Below are positions 31,501 through 44,290 of a DNA stretch of 64,000 nucleotides, piece after piece; the first letter of the stretch is position 1; each line of letters opens with the position of its first letter. Position numbers and translations under genes: made by a program. The stretch covers positions 7,751,805 to 7,815,804 of the forward strand of contig CM055756.1 of the NCBI GenBank assembly GCA_029465975.1, written 5' to 3'. Below the pieces are notes generated by a model. That model was not told where the DNA came from and ran no database searches. It saw only the letters and a program-made list of their open reading frames with translations. Source of the DNA: Dallia pectoralis. Lineage: Eukaryota; Chordata; Actinopteri; Esociformes; Umbridae.

Positions 31501-33179
31501 TGTTTCACCAGTAATGACTTCCTTATGAAGGTATCCGAAACTTCCTTGTGTAAAAGCGCTGCTTGGACATGCACAGGGGCTACACAAAATACACAGAGAT
31601 TTGTAAAAATGTTTGAGATAATTGTTCATTATACTGCAAAGTTCACTTACTGGGTAAAAGGGCCACACCAAAGGTTAACTGCAGCATACAATGTACACTG
31701 CAGACCAACTACTGGTAGTCAATTTGGTTGTTAAACAAGTTGCAACAAGTATTTTGAGGCAACGAGGCACAAAGGTGTGGTAAAGTCCAAATTGGAAGGT
31801 CTGTTGTTCAGTTATTAATTTGCACTTCTCGCAGCAAAATACATTCATCTTTAGGAGACAGAATGCGTCTCCATCCTAAATTGTATGAGCTGTGTAGTTA
31901 TGTTGTGTTTATACTTGCATACTGTTGTTTGTACAGGTGAACATGGTACCTTCAGGCCTTTAGAAATTGTAATAGTGAATTATAATAAATAATCTGTCTG
32001 TAAAAATGTGTTGGAAAATGAATTGCGCTGGGCAAAGTAGAAGCCCCAACTGACATGCTAAAACTATAGTATGTTAACATGAAATCTGACAGTGAATAAT
32101 GAGTATTAATTCTATCTTAAGCGTATGTAAACTTCCAACTTTTATCCAAAACAACAAACCAGGGAGGACGTATTGCAATTATCAGCAGAATGGGCATTGC
32201 CAGATACTCTGCCTTGAATCTTGCAAAAAACATTCCCACATGTCAACTTCTAAATTATAAAATGGGTGTTTTGAATCTGATTAAGAAAGGAAAAACAATA
32301 ATTAAAGGGTAGTTTGTAGGCCACTGTAGAGTAAAAATGTACAAAATGCACAACTTTTAAAAATGAATACCACAAATGCGTAATTTAAATGGTGGTAATG
32401 TACAGTACAGCAGCCTTTCGCAGACTTTATTTCAGTGACCGTCAAATTAGGAGTAACTCACAGGAATGGTTTGGTAAATTGGTCATTGTCGATATTTATT
32501 CTAAAAAGTTTGACAATAATATCAGCTGTCTTCCTTTTTTAAGGACATAATGGTCCATTTGTCAATCTCAGTCTCACTTTAATAACGCAATGCTGGCTGG
32601 TTGTGGATGATGTAACAGCATGGGAGTCTTGGCTAGTTACCCATGTCTAGTACAAACATACATTTTACGTGGACTTTACATTTATTACTAGTTGCTTGGA
32701 AAGTGACATTGTCCTGTAAGTTAATGTCAACAACACCGAAACAAGTTAATTTTAACAAAACAGACAAAAATACCTGGGTTATCCGGAATACTATATTCCT
32801 GTCTGAAGCGTTCATACATCGACGGTCGTAGCTAAGCTAAACAAGGGGTTATTGACAACACAAACCATATTATTCCTCCATATTATTAATAAGTACATAA
32901 AAACAAGTCAGCTGGTTCCGGACAACAACTTTGACAGTTAACTAGACAGTTGACTACGCTGTTATTTACATTAGGCAATGACAAAAACAGTAAAGCTAAC
33001 CCAACTAAGCGCGCAATCTCGGTGACAGTTGCCGGCTTGACAAACGCGCAGGGTTGTTTTGTTATGAAAATACAATGAAAAAGACCGGAGAACGATCGAA
33101 ACATACCAATTTTATACGTCGCAGCTGCTCCGAGGACGCCCAGAGTGCAGGCACCCGCTACCAGTGACCTGAATAACAT
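28501..33179 (-). CDS. hagh: hydroxyacylglutathione hydrolase (glyoxalase II)
   Basis: Nine exons: 33179-33107, 31579-31389, 31155-31091, 29798-29681, 29600-29492, 29312-29209, 29055-28954, 28874-28795 and 28600-28501. They total 942 nt, 313 aa (human 308). It hydrolyses S-D-lactoylglutathione to D-lactate and glutathione, the last step of methylglyoxal detoxification. The metallo-beta-lactamase signature TTHHHWDHAGG gives metal ligands His107, His109, Asp111 and His112. His163 (TPCHTTGH), Asp187 (GDTLF) and His226 (YCGHEY) complete the dinuclear site. Residues 1-53 form a hydrophobic then basic leader consistent with mitochondrial import. Met54 (MKIELLPALSDNYMY) aligns with the start of the cytosolic form, so two isoforms are likely. 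The first ATG in frame is at 33179; the upstream open frame has only TTG. Confidence 0.97.
30335..30535 (-). mobile_element. Tc1-family transposon fragment
   Basis: In hagh intron 3. The left end TACACTGACTGGCCAAAACA is a Tc1-type terminal repeat. The segment CCCAGTTCCGATGCTTGCAT (30478-30497) matches, in reverse orientation, the transposase region of a teleost Tc1 element that reads around GAGCATCAGAACTGG. The copy is internally deleted and its right end is unclear. Confidence 0.6.
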
Positions 33180-33667
33180 GGCAACAACACCTTGCTGTTT
33201 GCTAATATATCGCAATCGCGTGTACAGGAACCCGGAGAGGCTAGAAACGTTTGGTCAAAGCGAGACCCCGCCCTCTTTTAACTTTGACCTCCGCAGATGG
33301 ACCAATCGCGTGAGGGGGAGTCACAAGTGAACGTGATTTGATAGGCCGGAAAAATCCAACCCACAAATCCTCACGACGACCTCGTATTTTTATTCAATGC
33401 AGATGTTGTGTGCACTTTTTTTTGCAACATTATTATCATTAAATATAATGCATTTCTTTGATTGGAAATAATGGTGTCAAAAATATTAGATAGCTAATAT
33501 TTTTAATTAATGACCTATCACCACACAAGATCGCTTGTTTGTCCCCACCGGCTTACCGTCGTTTTTGATTGGGAAATGTGATCAACTGTTGAGGCCCAGC
33601 CGGGCGAAGGTCGTTTTAAAAAAGGTGAGAACTGTTCCGGCTGTCAACTTGTTGAGATATCTTCACG
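33180..33667. promoter_or_regulatory. bidirectional promoter region, hagh/fahd1
   Basis: Only 488 bases separate the start codons of hagh (minus) and fahd1 (plus), which face away from each other. CpG content is raised around 33200-33310 and again near 33600. Both products work in mitochondrial or carbonyl metabolism and the same head-to-head pair exists in human, so a shared promoter is a sound inference. No TATA box stands out. Confidence 0.7.
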
Positions 33668-34330
33668 ATGACCACGGGAAATATATCTCGCTTTTGGGAG
33701 TGGGGGAAAAAGATCATATGCGTCGGGAGAAATTACGCGGACCACGCTAAAGAGCTGATGAACGCAGTCCCCAAATATCCAGTGTTGTTTTTAAAGACTC
33801 CTTCTTCGTATCTGACAGAGGGCTCTCCGATTCTAATACCCAAATACTCTAACAACCTGCATCATGAAGTCGAGTTGGGGGTTGTCATCGGGAAACGGGG
33901 GACTTCCATCTCCCAATCGTCTGCGATGGACCATGTCGCAGGCTACGCGTTGTGCTTGGACATGACAGCCCGGGACGTTCAGGACGACTGCAAGTCTAAA
34001 GGTCTCCCGTGGACTCTAGCCAAGGCGTTTGATACCTCATGTCCCGTTAGCGAATTCATCCCGAAAGAGAGGATACCCGATCATGGAAACGTGAAGATCT
34101 GGCTCAAAGTAAACGATCAGATGCGCCAATATGGATGCACCTCTGAGATGATATTCTCCATCCCGTTTCTCATCAGTTACATCAGTGAGATCATCACATT
34201 GGAAGAGGGAGACCTGATTCTTACGGGGACCCCTAAGGGGGTTTCCGCTGTGCAGGTGCATGATGAACTAAATGCAGGAATTGATGACGTGGTCAGCATG
34301 ACTTTTAAGGTGGACAGGCTAAAAGAGTAA
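33668..34330 (+). CDS. fahd1: acylpyruvase/oxaloacetate decarboxylase FAHD1
   Basis: A single uninterrupted frame of 220 aa, as expected since FAHD1 is intronless in vertebrates. The start ATG has A at -3. A fumarylacetoacetate-hydrolase fold occupies nearly the whole protein. Metal ligands are Glu67 and Glu69 in HHEVELG and Asp98 in LDMTARD. His26 and Glu29 (RNYADHAKEL) correspond to the human catalytic His30/Glu33 pair with a constant offset of four. TGTPKGV near the C-terminus is also typical. The enzyme cleaves acylpyruvates and decarboxylates oxaloacetate in mitochondria. Confidence 0.97.
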   Translation: MTTGNISRFWEWGKKIICVGRNYADHAKELMNAVPKYPVLFLKTPSSYLTEGSPILIPKYSNNLHHEVELGVVIGKRGTSISQSSAMDHVAGYALCLDMTARDVQDDCKSKGLPWTLAKAFDTSCPVSEFIPKERIPDHGNVKIWLKVNDQMRQYGCTSEMIFSIPFLISYISEIITLEEGDLILTGTPKGVSAVQVHDELNAGIDDVVSMTFKVDRLKE

Positions 34331-35829
34331 CAACAAGCAATATGTCAAACGCTTGCAATCAGAAATCTGTAAATGTAACTGGAATAAATGGAAGACTTTA
34401 TTATTTTAAATAGTTTTTGGGCTAATAGATTTGACCTGGATCACATGTCCATCTATTAACATTTGGAAATCTAAGTGTCTTTGATGTTTTAGAGTGTCTT
34501 TATAATCACTCTATGACAATTTCGGATGTAAAATGGGCTTTATGAAAAGCCAAATACACTTTTTTATTTAATCACTCAGGTCACAAGGGTCCATTTATCC
34601 ATCAGCATAACCAACCATAATAGAATCTGTTTTTATACTTGTATCTGAGGACATCAGTGTAGCTGGAATTGTACCAAAAAATTGACAATTCATCTAGACT
34701 AATGAATGAATGATTTTTGGTATTGTATGCTTTGCGAAGCATAGTTTGTCAAAATGTGATTATTTGCCGTTTATACTTTACTTTGTCTAAACCCATTGGG
34801 CACAATTCGATTTTGTTTTTCTTCACCAGAAGTGATTTTGACACGCAATAAAATAATAATTTTTGACATTCATATTTCAACCCTTTGCATGGACTTTCTA
34901 CAGCATACCGTTTTATCTTTGAGAAGATTCTACAACTTTGTCATTGTCCTTGTCCACTTCAGATTCACATTCACATCTCTACACTCACTGACATTAATGA
35001 TGTCATTATTTTCAGGTAATCAGGCCTAGGCGTAGAAACTAGCTAAAGAGTGGAATTCAATTGAGAAAAGTAAACATATTCACATTTCTTTTTCTATTGT
35101 GGCATAAACAGTATGAATTCCAAAATGTCTCCAAATCACAGTATACTTATCTTCCAAAAATAGTTCTTAAGTTTGGATGATGTTACTGACATTTATCTGT
35201 GGCAACCTGATATTATTATGTAAATACATCATTTTCTTTACACTGTTGCATCTGCAGTACGTGTAACGATCCCAGCTGAATGGATGACACAGACAACATT
35301 ATTTGGAATGATCCCGTTTGGCCGGGATTGTTGCGGTAAGCTTTGTCCGTCCAATTTGGGACATTAACTCCAGGATATTTAGAGCCAACTCTGATTCCTG
35401 TGGTTGGTGTTGAATTGGACTTCTACCACAGGAGGTGAGGCATCCTTTAAAGTTTTCACTCTTACACATGCACAATGTGTCTTCTCATAAAGTGGCATTG
35501 AAGTAACCAATCAAAAGGGAACCCACACAGTCAAAATTCTGAACACCTTCATGTAATTTCACCACATTTCAAAGACGAGGGCCAATTGACGACCAAGAGA
35601 AAACACGTTTTGAAATAACCCTTCTGTAAAATTGGTTTAGGATGGGAAACATGCTTTAATAATTTAATATTACAACATGGTCAATAACAGTATCCCAATA
35701 TGTAACAGATTATCTTTCCTTTGCTACTGTTCCCTCACCTGGTCTGGTTCTCATCTATTCAAATGTGATCAGGTCTTGTTCATTCTCTGATGTATTTTTC
35801 TAATTGGTTCTAAGTCTGGTCTGTGGCTA
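34331..35829. other. intergenic, fahd1 to cacng1 (tail-to-tail)
   Basis: AT-rich region holding the fahd1 and cacng1 3' ends. No exon or named repeat was recognised. The open frame at 34796-35029 is a low-complexity coincidence. Confidence 0.55.
34383..34388 (+). other. fahd1 polyadenylation signal
   Basis: Canonical AATAAA about 53 bases after the fahd1 stop codon, implying a very short 3' UTR. Confidence 0.6.
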
Positions 35830-38579
35830 CTAGTCAATGGGCTCCATTGTGTCTGGTTCTGCATCCATGCAAGTCTCCCAAGGGTTGCGTGGCATCTGTG
35901 GCATGGAGATAATCAACAGGCTGAGGCCACTGAGTACCAGCAGGACGAAAGAGACACAGGCACATTCAAATGACCAGGAGTAGTAGTACTGCTCCCAGAT
36001 GGTTTCCTCGCTGGCGACCATTCGCTTTGTGGAATTACGCATCACCTCGACAGAGATTATGATGCAAAGACCTAGAAGTAGTAGAAGAACACAGATGAGA
36101 ATGGGCAGATGGATGGACCAATGAACAAACAAACAAACAAACAAATTAACTAAATGGACCTGGGTGGATGGACATATAAATATATGCTTATAGAAGTAGT
36201 CGTTCCTGAATATATATATATATATATATGACATTAAAACAAAAGGCAAAGACTGGCTGACCTGCAAAGGCAAAGAACATCCCAGCAGGCCTCAGCAGGT
36301 AGTCCCGCCCCTTCCCAAAGGAAAAGAAAGTGGATATTGACCCCAGAGTCATAAAGGCCAAGCTGAATACAGCGATGGCCGCAGCTGACAGGTTATATTC
36401 TAAAAGAGATAGGAACAAAGAATACGTTGGAGGATGAATCTTTATATATTTACTTTTATACAATGCTGCTTAAAAGTGTATGAAGCCCTTGTGCTGTTAT
36501 AGATTTTCTGTTTCCCATTAAATATTTATTTTTATTTTTATTACAGTTAGTAAAAAAAACGGATGGAAAAATGGAATAAGTACAGCTGCAAAATAACCCC
36601 ATGTTGCATTAAATCAAGTAGTTAAGGATAATTAGGTTGGTAAAAAATAAGGTCCCAAATCAACAAATAAATGGAGATATCTTTAGGAAAGAGTTTGGTA
36701 CTGTGATAAGTTGAGACAAGAAACCTGGTCAGCTTGGCGTTCTCCATAAATGTGAATGCAAAACACATGATGCCGAAAGAGTTCAGAGGACATCAGTCTG
36801 GGGTTGCCTGTACAACCATCTCAAAAATATTTGAGCTCCATCAGTCCACAGTGAGGTAAATCATATACAAATGTAGAGTGTTTAGCAAGACTGAAACTTG
36901 ACCTATACAAGCCCATACAAAATATGCTAAAGAGTAAATGCCAACCCACACATAACATCTGGAGATATGCAGAGCAGTAAGTCTCTGGTCTTCTCGTCAG
37001 TTAGCTGCTCTGTCGGCCCCCTCCAATGCCATACGCTGCTGCAACACTCATTTACGCACCACAACTGCTTTCCTCTCGTCTCTCCTATTTCGTATTTCCT
37101 TCTCCCCTCTATCTCCAGGATCTTACTCATCCACCAAACTCCATGTGATATCAAAGTCCTGCAGCTCTCACTGTACCCATTCCTGCCATCCACTTCTGCT
37201 CTGCAGCTAAGTGACTCACTGTGAGTTTGCAGGAGTGGGCTTCAGGGAGCTGAGCGAAAAGTGGAGGAAGACAACACTTGAATGAGCTAGCATCCTTCCA
37301 ATCAAGACCCAAATGACTAAGTAAAGGTAGTTAATTTATGCGCAATTTGTGACTTCCATCTCAAATTAGTTAGTCTTTGAAAATGGAATTGAGACTGTGA
37401 TTAAAGAAAAAGTATATGGCCACTCACCTTTCTGGGTTTTGGCTTCAAACCTTTCTGCCTCTTCTTCCTTAGTGAAGTGTTTGAAGTAGGAGCAGTTTTT
37501 GGCTTTAGAGAAGAAGAGAGCAAACATTAATGATAATACAATTCATCAGCAAGGTGGTTGTATTTTTTTCAGACATAAAACTGACATTTCAAGCGTAAAT
37601 ATGCAAAAAAATATAGATCATTTACAATATTTTTCTTGTAATGTAACGTGACTACAGTTCTTGTTTTTTTGTTATTCGTTACAAGGATCTTGTTATCCAT
37701 TACTCCCAAACCCTGTATACAACATACTAGAATATTTTCCACAAATTTTTTTTAGAAGATAACACAAACACTAACATGATTTAAAACGCACTTCTGGGAT
37801 ATCTGATCACAAGCAGGCCTATCACGTGTGACAAACTGATAGTCCTTTACAGATGTGAGTATGGCCAGATTGGCACTATAATTACGAATTGCTTTAAAAT
37901 TATGACTAATATGTTCCATAGTATAAAATAAAATGGATCACCATATGTGGTTCTGGTGACCTTACACCGACCAATCATAATTGCGATCTGATATTCCTCA
38001 CAGCACCAGACAAGAAGTAGGGCAACATTGTGATATTGTTCACTAATCACATTTGTCAAATCTGTGGACATTTGATAAAGTGCTACATAAGTAATATATG
38101 CATAAATAGCCACAAACTGAGAGAGCTTATTCAACACATTAAGGCGCCACGTTGAATAATTGCTCATTGCATTAGTGTGACATACCACAGTTCTGTATAA
38201 AAAGTTGTCTTCTCAAACTGTTTTACAGAAAAGTTTACTTTCTAGAAAATGTTGTGCAGGGCAACATTGAACTTTTCAAATAGTACATCAATTTCAAACA
38301 CACGTCTACAGTAAACCTTAAGTGATTTTCACACTTACCTCCTGGCAGACTGATGGGTCCACAGCCCTGGCCATCGGGGTCTTCCTCCACCATGAAGATG
38401 CTTTTCTTGCAAAACTTCCAAAGGCCAAAGTGGACGGCCTCACAAGTGGTGTTGAGCTTATTGAACACCGGACTAAGAACGGTCCAGTGGTCTGTAACCA
38501 CAGCAGCCAGCATGCAGGAGATTCCGATTAGGATGACCAAGAATGTGATCTTCACCTTGGTCCTCTTTTCCTCTAACAT
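35830..38579 (-). CDS. cacng1: voltage-dependent calcium channel gamma-1 subunit
   Basis: Four exons: 38579-38339, 37502-37428, 36399-36262 and 36071-35830. They total 696 nt, 231 aa (human 222). It is a four-pass claudin-fold membrane protein. TM1 is at about 9-28. The first extracellular loop has the GLWKFC motif (52-57) and glycosylation sequons at Asn43 (NTT) and Asn83 (NCS). TM2 is at about 108-130, TM3 about 143-160 and TM4 about 182-208. The C-terminus PRNPWETCMDAEP is a gamma-1 hallmark and lacks the TTPV PDZ ligand of TARPs. In muscle, gamma-1 associates with Cav1.1 and dampens its current. Intron 2 contains a Tc1 fragment. Teleost duplicate suffixes (a/b) cannot be assigned here. 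Confidence 0.95.
36211..36229. repeat. (TA)n microsatellite
   Basis: Nineteen bases of TA repeat in cacng1 intron 3, near an AAAC tetranucleotide run at about 36124-36143. Confidence 0.9.
36459..36905 (+). mobile_element. 5' part of a Tc1-family transposon
   Basis: In cacng1 intron 2, starting TACAATGCTGCTTAAAAGTG. At about 36800-36880 it keeps a plus-strand segment resembling a Tc1 transposase helix-turn-helix region (around CATCAGTCTGGGG and CCATCAGTCCACAGTGAG). There is no right terminal repeat, so the element is truncated. The right limit is approximate. Confidence 0.6.
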
Positions 38580-38606
38580 GGTGCCTATTCTTTCAGAGCG
38601 TTTGTG

Positions 38607-38650
38607 GTGTGTGTGTGTGTGTGTGTGTGTGTTTGTGTGTGTGTTTGGAG
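38607..38650. repeat. (GT)n next to the cacng1 start
   Basis: GT repeat with one TTTG interruption, beginning 28 bases upstream of the cacng1 ATG. It is therefore (CA)n in the probable 5' UTR or core promoter. Confidence 0.9.
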
Positions 38651-41600
38651 AGTGTGTATGTTTTGGTGGTAGTATTGATAATGTATTTTCCAGAGATTGG
38701 AGAGTATGTGTGTGTGTGGGTGTGTGTGTGTTGCGAGTGTTCGTACGTTGTTGTAATATATTGTTGTAATGGTCCGCTAAAATAGTTTTGAGCACCTAGA
38801 AATCAGTTCTCTTGTCTTTCATTTCCGAATCCTTAGTAAAACAGTAAATGTCTCCTCTCTCCAGCTCACTGTCCTCTTCTTCTGCCTGAAGAAAAGGGGC
38901 CAGATAACAATGCCCTAGATTCTGACTGTGCCTCCCAGAAATATGTTGAGCGTATTCAGAATAGCTGTGTATTTGTTTATGTTCTACCAAAACCCTCTTG
39001 AGTTTGACTAGTCTGGGGTCAGCGGATTATTACTGTCATTGGGTATGATCGAACAAAACAGGTTTGGAGGTCAGGGCTTTTAGCTTTGGTAAAAACAGAG
39101 AGTCATCTCTCAGACAAATTGAAGGTTGAAAAGAATCTACTGATAATTAGACTATACATTTTCAAGCAAATATTAATATTTATAATATGTATTTTTTATA
39201 TATTTCGCATGTTATATTTATCAATTATAAAGTGTATTTTGGCTCTTCGGGTCCCTTGTGCGAGACTCATGGGAGAATTCCTTTATTAGTTTCCTGAACA
39301 AGCTGATCTATTTCTCCACCAATCACTGATGGGAGTGGGGGTGGGGTTAGCAGAGACCACCTGATGGCTGCAGCCAATCCACGTTTGAGGAAAATATGGA
39401 TATGTTGAAATATAACAGAAGACTTACCTTCAAACGTAAATAAGTGACAGTGAAAGGTTCATGAAAGGATGAGGATGTCCCTCCAAAGGGCATGATTTAG
39501 TATAAGAACAACATGCTTGTCTGACATTATTTTACCCATGTTACTTTGCATTGTTATTGCTGGTAACTGCTTGAAGGTCATTAAAAAAATGTACCATCAA
39601 GAATGCGTAGTGTACTGTAATAAGAGATGAGCGTATCATGTGGATTAGCTATGGAAATGTACTTTTTACAATGAAAACAATGGAAATTAACTACATAATA
39701 AAAAACTAAATAAAACATGGTCATGGAGAACATGATAGAATGGCCCTAAAGTACAAAGAGGCTGTACAAGATGGGATTTGTACATTTATTTTGAGACGTT
39801 AATGTGGTACTAATCATTACGTGGTTGTTTACACTGCAGATTTCAACTTCAATGCCATCATTATATATCACTGTTTAATACTTGAGGATACAGTTGTTTG
39901 TACCTTTTTGCACTGTGGCCCACTTTAGACGGGCACTCTGGCCCATTTTCTATAGTGTCAAATCTCTCACAGCCTGTGTTTTTAACAGACTAATCAGAGG
40001 GCCAGTTTTGTGTGTGCGCTTAAAAAATACTAACGTTTCACAACTACTGTGAACTATAGAACTGCAGTGATCTAAAAAAAAACATGAGAAGTGAACAGTA
40101 TTTTTGTAGCTAGCAAAGCAATCCAGGTCATCCTGCTGTCACTTAGAGAGACATGATCATCTTATCAAATACATTGTTAAACAGTGACAGACTGGGGTGA
40201 GCCAAATCCCTCCTTCATTTCCAGGTTTCTAAAATAAAGTGTTGTGTTGCGATGGTGGCTAGGCAGTTTGCACTATGATAAACTACATGTTATTATTTAG
40301 GTGACTAGAGTTGAATATCTTCTAAATTACATCTCCAAAGTACAGGCCTTGAAAGGTGGTCATTTTTACAACAGTGTATTTATCAATTATCAATTTTATT
40401 TCCGTCTAAATGTGGCTAATGTGGGCCTTGATAGTGAACAGGGAAGTTGAGGTAGGCTAAGTTAAATGTGGTTTATAGACAATAGAGCATTAATGCTTTA
40501 CCGGAACTCAGGAATAATTCAGAAAATGTAGAAATGTGTGTTGCATGTTATTAACACTATGTTGAAGGGTGGCCAAAACAGAGGGGTCAACGAGGGGTCA
40601 GGCGTACAAAAGACAGGGAGGTCAGCGGAACGGTGAATTAAAGAGTCACCAGCAGCATGTGTGATATCACAGATGCCAGAGCATAATGTTTCCACGGTGA
40701 CCAAACAGCCATAAGACTTAAATGCAAATCTCTCAGTTCCACACCTCCCTGCTCTTTGTAATAATCGCAACTTCTCATGCTGCCCGTCTCCCCGGTTATC
40801 CTCGCGTCCCCTATATTAAACCGCTGTCTCCCGGTGCATGTGTGCAATCAAACTCCAGCCACATGCTACGTTGCCCAGCAACAGCCAACTGCAACGTTTC
40901 CCAGTTGCACCTGACGATCAATACACTCACACCAGAGAGCCTCTGTCAATTTGTGAAGAACGAGAAACCCAGAATAGGCTCAACTCTGCATGCGACAGAG
41001 ATTCCTTGTCTCTGTGTCCCACCTGTCACTTGGTGAGCCGTCAAAAAGCTTGTCAATGGTGCAACAAAATATTTCATTACATGAATGACAAAAGTGTGTT
41101 TGGGTGTTATTTGCAATGTTGACATGGTTGGCATGGATCAAAAATGTGTATACTGAATGATCAAAGTAATAATCTTATGTAGTCATTGCAATAATCACAA
41201 TTTTAGAATGTTTTATATTTGTTACTAAACAACAAAACGTTTAAAAAAGCAGGTCATTGTATTCAATACATGTAAGCTAAGTTTAAACACTTACATACTT
41301 AGGTTATTATCACTAGTGTGTGGTGATTCTACAAAAATGGAATACGCCGAACTCCAAACTGAAACAAAGCTATAGTCTTACATTACCATTTATTTTTTAT
41401 CTTTTACTTTTTTGGTCAACATCATTCACTGTAGGATCATTGATTCAAACGCTACGTTTTTTTGTGAAATATGAGTTCATTGATTAAATCATCCAACCCC
41501 AACATAATGCAGCCTTCCCAATTTAGCAATTACAACAATGTATTAAATTCCCATTGTATCTCCGAGCCGTAGTGCAATTTGGCAATTAGCATTGAACATA

Positions 41601-43640
41601 AAGAGGTGCAAGCCTTGAATTACAAGACTATCTTGCTTAATTGCAATTAACACTGGGGACCAAATAGCATAAACAGGCAAGAAAACCCAGCAAAAAGAAT
41701 TAAGAGATGCAGGTCGTTGTGAGCTGATAGACGTGCTCAGAGGGATCCAAATAAATCTTAAAAACTGGACTTTTCTTCCTTTGGGACACACGTGTATTAA
41801 TGCTGTTGACAAAATTGTGAACAGAAGTCTGTAACCTGCGGCCAAATGAAATAACTGTGCAGTTGCTATGGCAACGACAGAACTTAGACACAGATCAACT
41901 TGGAGGCAATTTTGCTTTAACGTGGTCTTTAATATCTCCCTTCATCATCTCTGTTTCAGAATGTGTTACCTTCAGGAAAACAACCCTAATTGGTGGCTAA
42001 TTTTACACACAGATAATAATTCAAGGGCCTTCTGAGAGACCCAACAGTACTTCATTTCGTCAATGACAGGCAACATTACTCAAGCTAAATTAGATTAGCC
42101 AGGCCCAAGGCCTTTTCCATGGGGCTCATGTTAACACTTAGCTATCAGACGATGGACCAAGAAGCTTCTATAGCATTCGTTTATTACTATGTATCTTTTA
42201 GCGTACTAAAATAATTTTCAGTTTAAACGCAGATAAGAACACTCTTCATAACATGCACAGTATTTGGTACAAAAAACTGCCGTAGCCATACATATTTAAA
42301 CAACTGCATAACTTAAAAACTGAATAGAAAATGAATAACCTTTGATTTAACCGTTGATGTTATTAAAATTTAAAAGGAAACACAAGTTGCAAGGAAAAAT
42401 GTATTTCGACTTAATCTTTGGCTATGATAACTGCAATTTTTTGGTACTATGGGAAACACCCAACTGCTTAACATAGGTTTTCTCTGAGATTATGATCTGG
42501 AATTAATTGCTGGTCAGCTCTGGACAGTCCTGCATTTATCTCTCCCCCCCCATTGTCCAAATGCAATCATGTTCGCCAGTGAAATATGGTGTAAGATAAA
42601 AAATGTATGGTTTGTTTTATAATTTTCTTAATTTCTGGTGCACAGAAATGTTTTTCATAAAAGGGTTTTAAAGGATCATCTCAGGGTTTCTCATGGAAAC
42701 TCTGTGAGCCCCTAAGAAGTTATGTAAGGGCTAAATGTAAAATGTTCCTAAGAATATTTTCATAAAGAACCCCAGCCAATCGTTACCCCAAAGAATACTT
42801 AAAAAAGTTTATTTCAGGAACCATTAAGACAAGTTTTTCTTGAATGAACTTTCTTCGTTTAGGTTCTCGGGGGCCCCTGGACAGTTTTAATTGGACATTA
42901 TTGGATTGGAGTACTCCAGCTTTTCTTTTTAGCGTGCATACAGATTACTCGCACTCGCAAGAATTTAGCAAAACAGAATGAAATTGAATTACATGAATTT
43001 ATCCATTAGAAACTTTATTTTGCGATTATAATACATTGATTGATAGTACAAATGGTGTAGTCAAAACAAATAATTAACAACATCCTAGCCCACATGGCTA
43101 AATAGACTTTAGTTGTTTACGAACATCCAATGTGATTGGGTTCCTGTATGTAAAATATGTCTCATCAAATATAATTCCTGAATTAAATGCTCTGTAAATT
43201 TAACACATTGTTTGTATATGCACCATTGGCCTGAGAATAGGAAAAACCAGTAGTCCTGATGTGGCAGGGCTGCTGTGCCAGTGAGATTCAATGCCCTCTC
43301 CGTCACTCGCAGCACAGACAGCAGTTCTTTAAGTTTGTCATCCTCTGTTCCTGTTGACTGCCACTATTGAAGTTTCTTCAAACCTTGCGTGTTCTTGGTC
43401 ATTGCCTTTAATGTTTGTTCTATATGTATATATTTTTTTATGTGTGCGTCTATGTCCTACTCCTGTTTTAAATGTTAGCAGTTTTGGGCTATATTAAATA
43501 CCGGAAACTTAGAACATCCTGTTCCATCCGTTAGAACAGTAAATAATTCCATCACACAACTACAAAAGAATATGGCACAATCACAAGCCCAGCCACTGAC
43601 ACAGAGAAACCAGGCAGGTAGGTTGTAGTTAGAGGAAACA

Positions 43641-43735
43641 CCAAGGAATAAGTAACCAAGGAAGAAGTTACAGAGGAAGAAGTAACCAAGAAAGAAGTAA
43701 CCGAGGAAGAAGTAACCAAGAAAGAAGTAACCGAG
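43641..43735. repeat. 15/30-bp purine-rich tandem repeat
   Basis: GAAGAAGTAACCAAG and GAAGAAGTAACCGAG type units alternate, so 15-bp units form 30-bp pairs. The minus strand stays open as an LGYFF repeat, which is a consequence of the period and not evidence of a gene. Confidence 0.85.
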
Positions 43736-44290
43736 GTCCGCAGAAAAACTCACATATTTTAGGGATGCACCGATATATTTACGTGCAAAAATGTGACAAT
43801 TGGTATTGTCCATCGATTAAAATGTTTCAATATTCCCAACCGATTGTGCTTTTCATAATGTCCGCTGCTTTCCTTTGACAAACATTGAGCTATCAGTATT
43901 GGCCACAAAAACACAGAACCCATAATACATATATCAAAAAGTAAGTAGCATGCAAATGTTACAGATAGATTTCGGTTGGAAAATACATTTTGTTTAGGAC
44001 CACATGACACAAAACTGATAAAATGTAGTTAAATGTTTTACAATAAAGAATTCACACCAGACACATTGGCAAGTTAAATACTGTACAAAAGATGTATATC
44101 CTTTTAAAAGATTCAAATAACATTTAAAAATGTCTTGTAGTTGTGAGTACTGTACTCATGTTATCTATTGTTGAAAATGGCCTCTGGTTCCTCACTGGGT
44201 CTGTGTTATTTCTTCGGGTTCTTTCGGGTCCTCTGGTGTGAAGGGCTCCTGGGGAACCTTCGTCTCCATCTGGTCACTGTAAAGCTCCTC

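Larger units (their letters stand above)
38580..44290. other. intergenic, cacng1 upstream to cacng4 3' end
   Basis: About 5.7 kb with no supported gene. It begins with GT repeats at 38607-38650 and about 38707-38731, immediately upstream of the cacng1 ATG. A short CA-rich purine repeat lies at 43641-43735. A GC-richer patch at 40560-41040 has open frames on both strands but no homology I recognise. The cacng1 promoter and the cacng4 3' UTR must lie here. Confidence 0.55.

Noticed and set aside
33179..33215. Longer hagh N-terminus starting at 33215
   Set aside because: The codon there is TTG, not ATG. The first ATG in frame is 33179.
36967..37224. Plus-strand 85-codon frame in cacng1 intron 2 as a nested gene
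   Set aside because: Low-complexity Ser/Leu-rich sequence without a start context, splice sites or homology.
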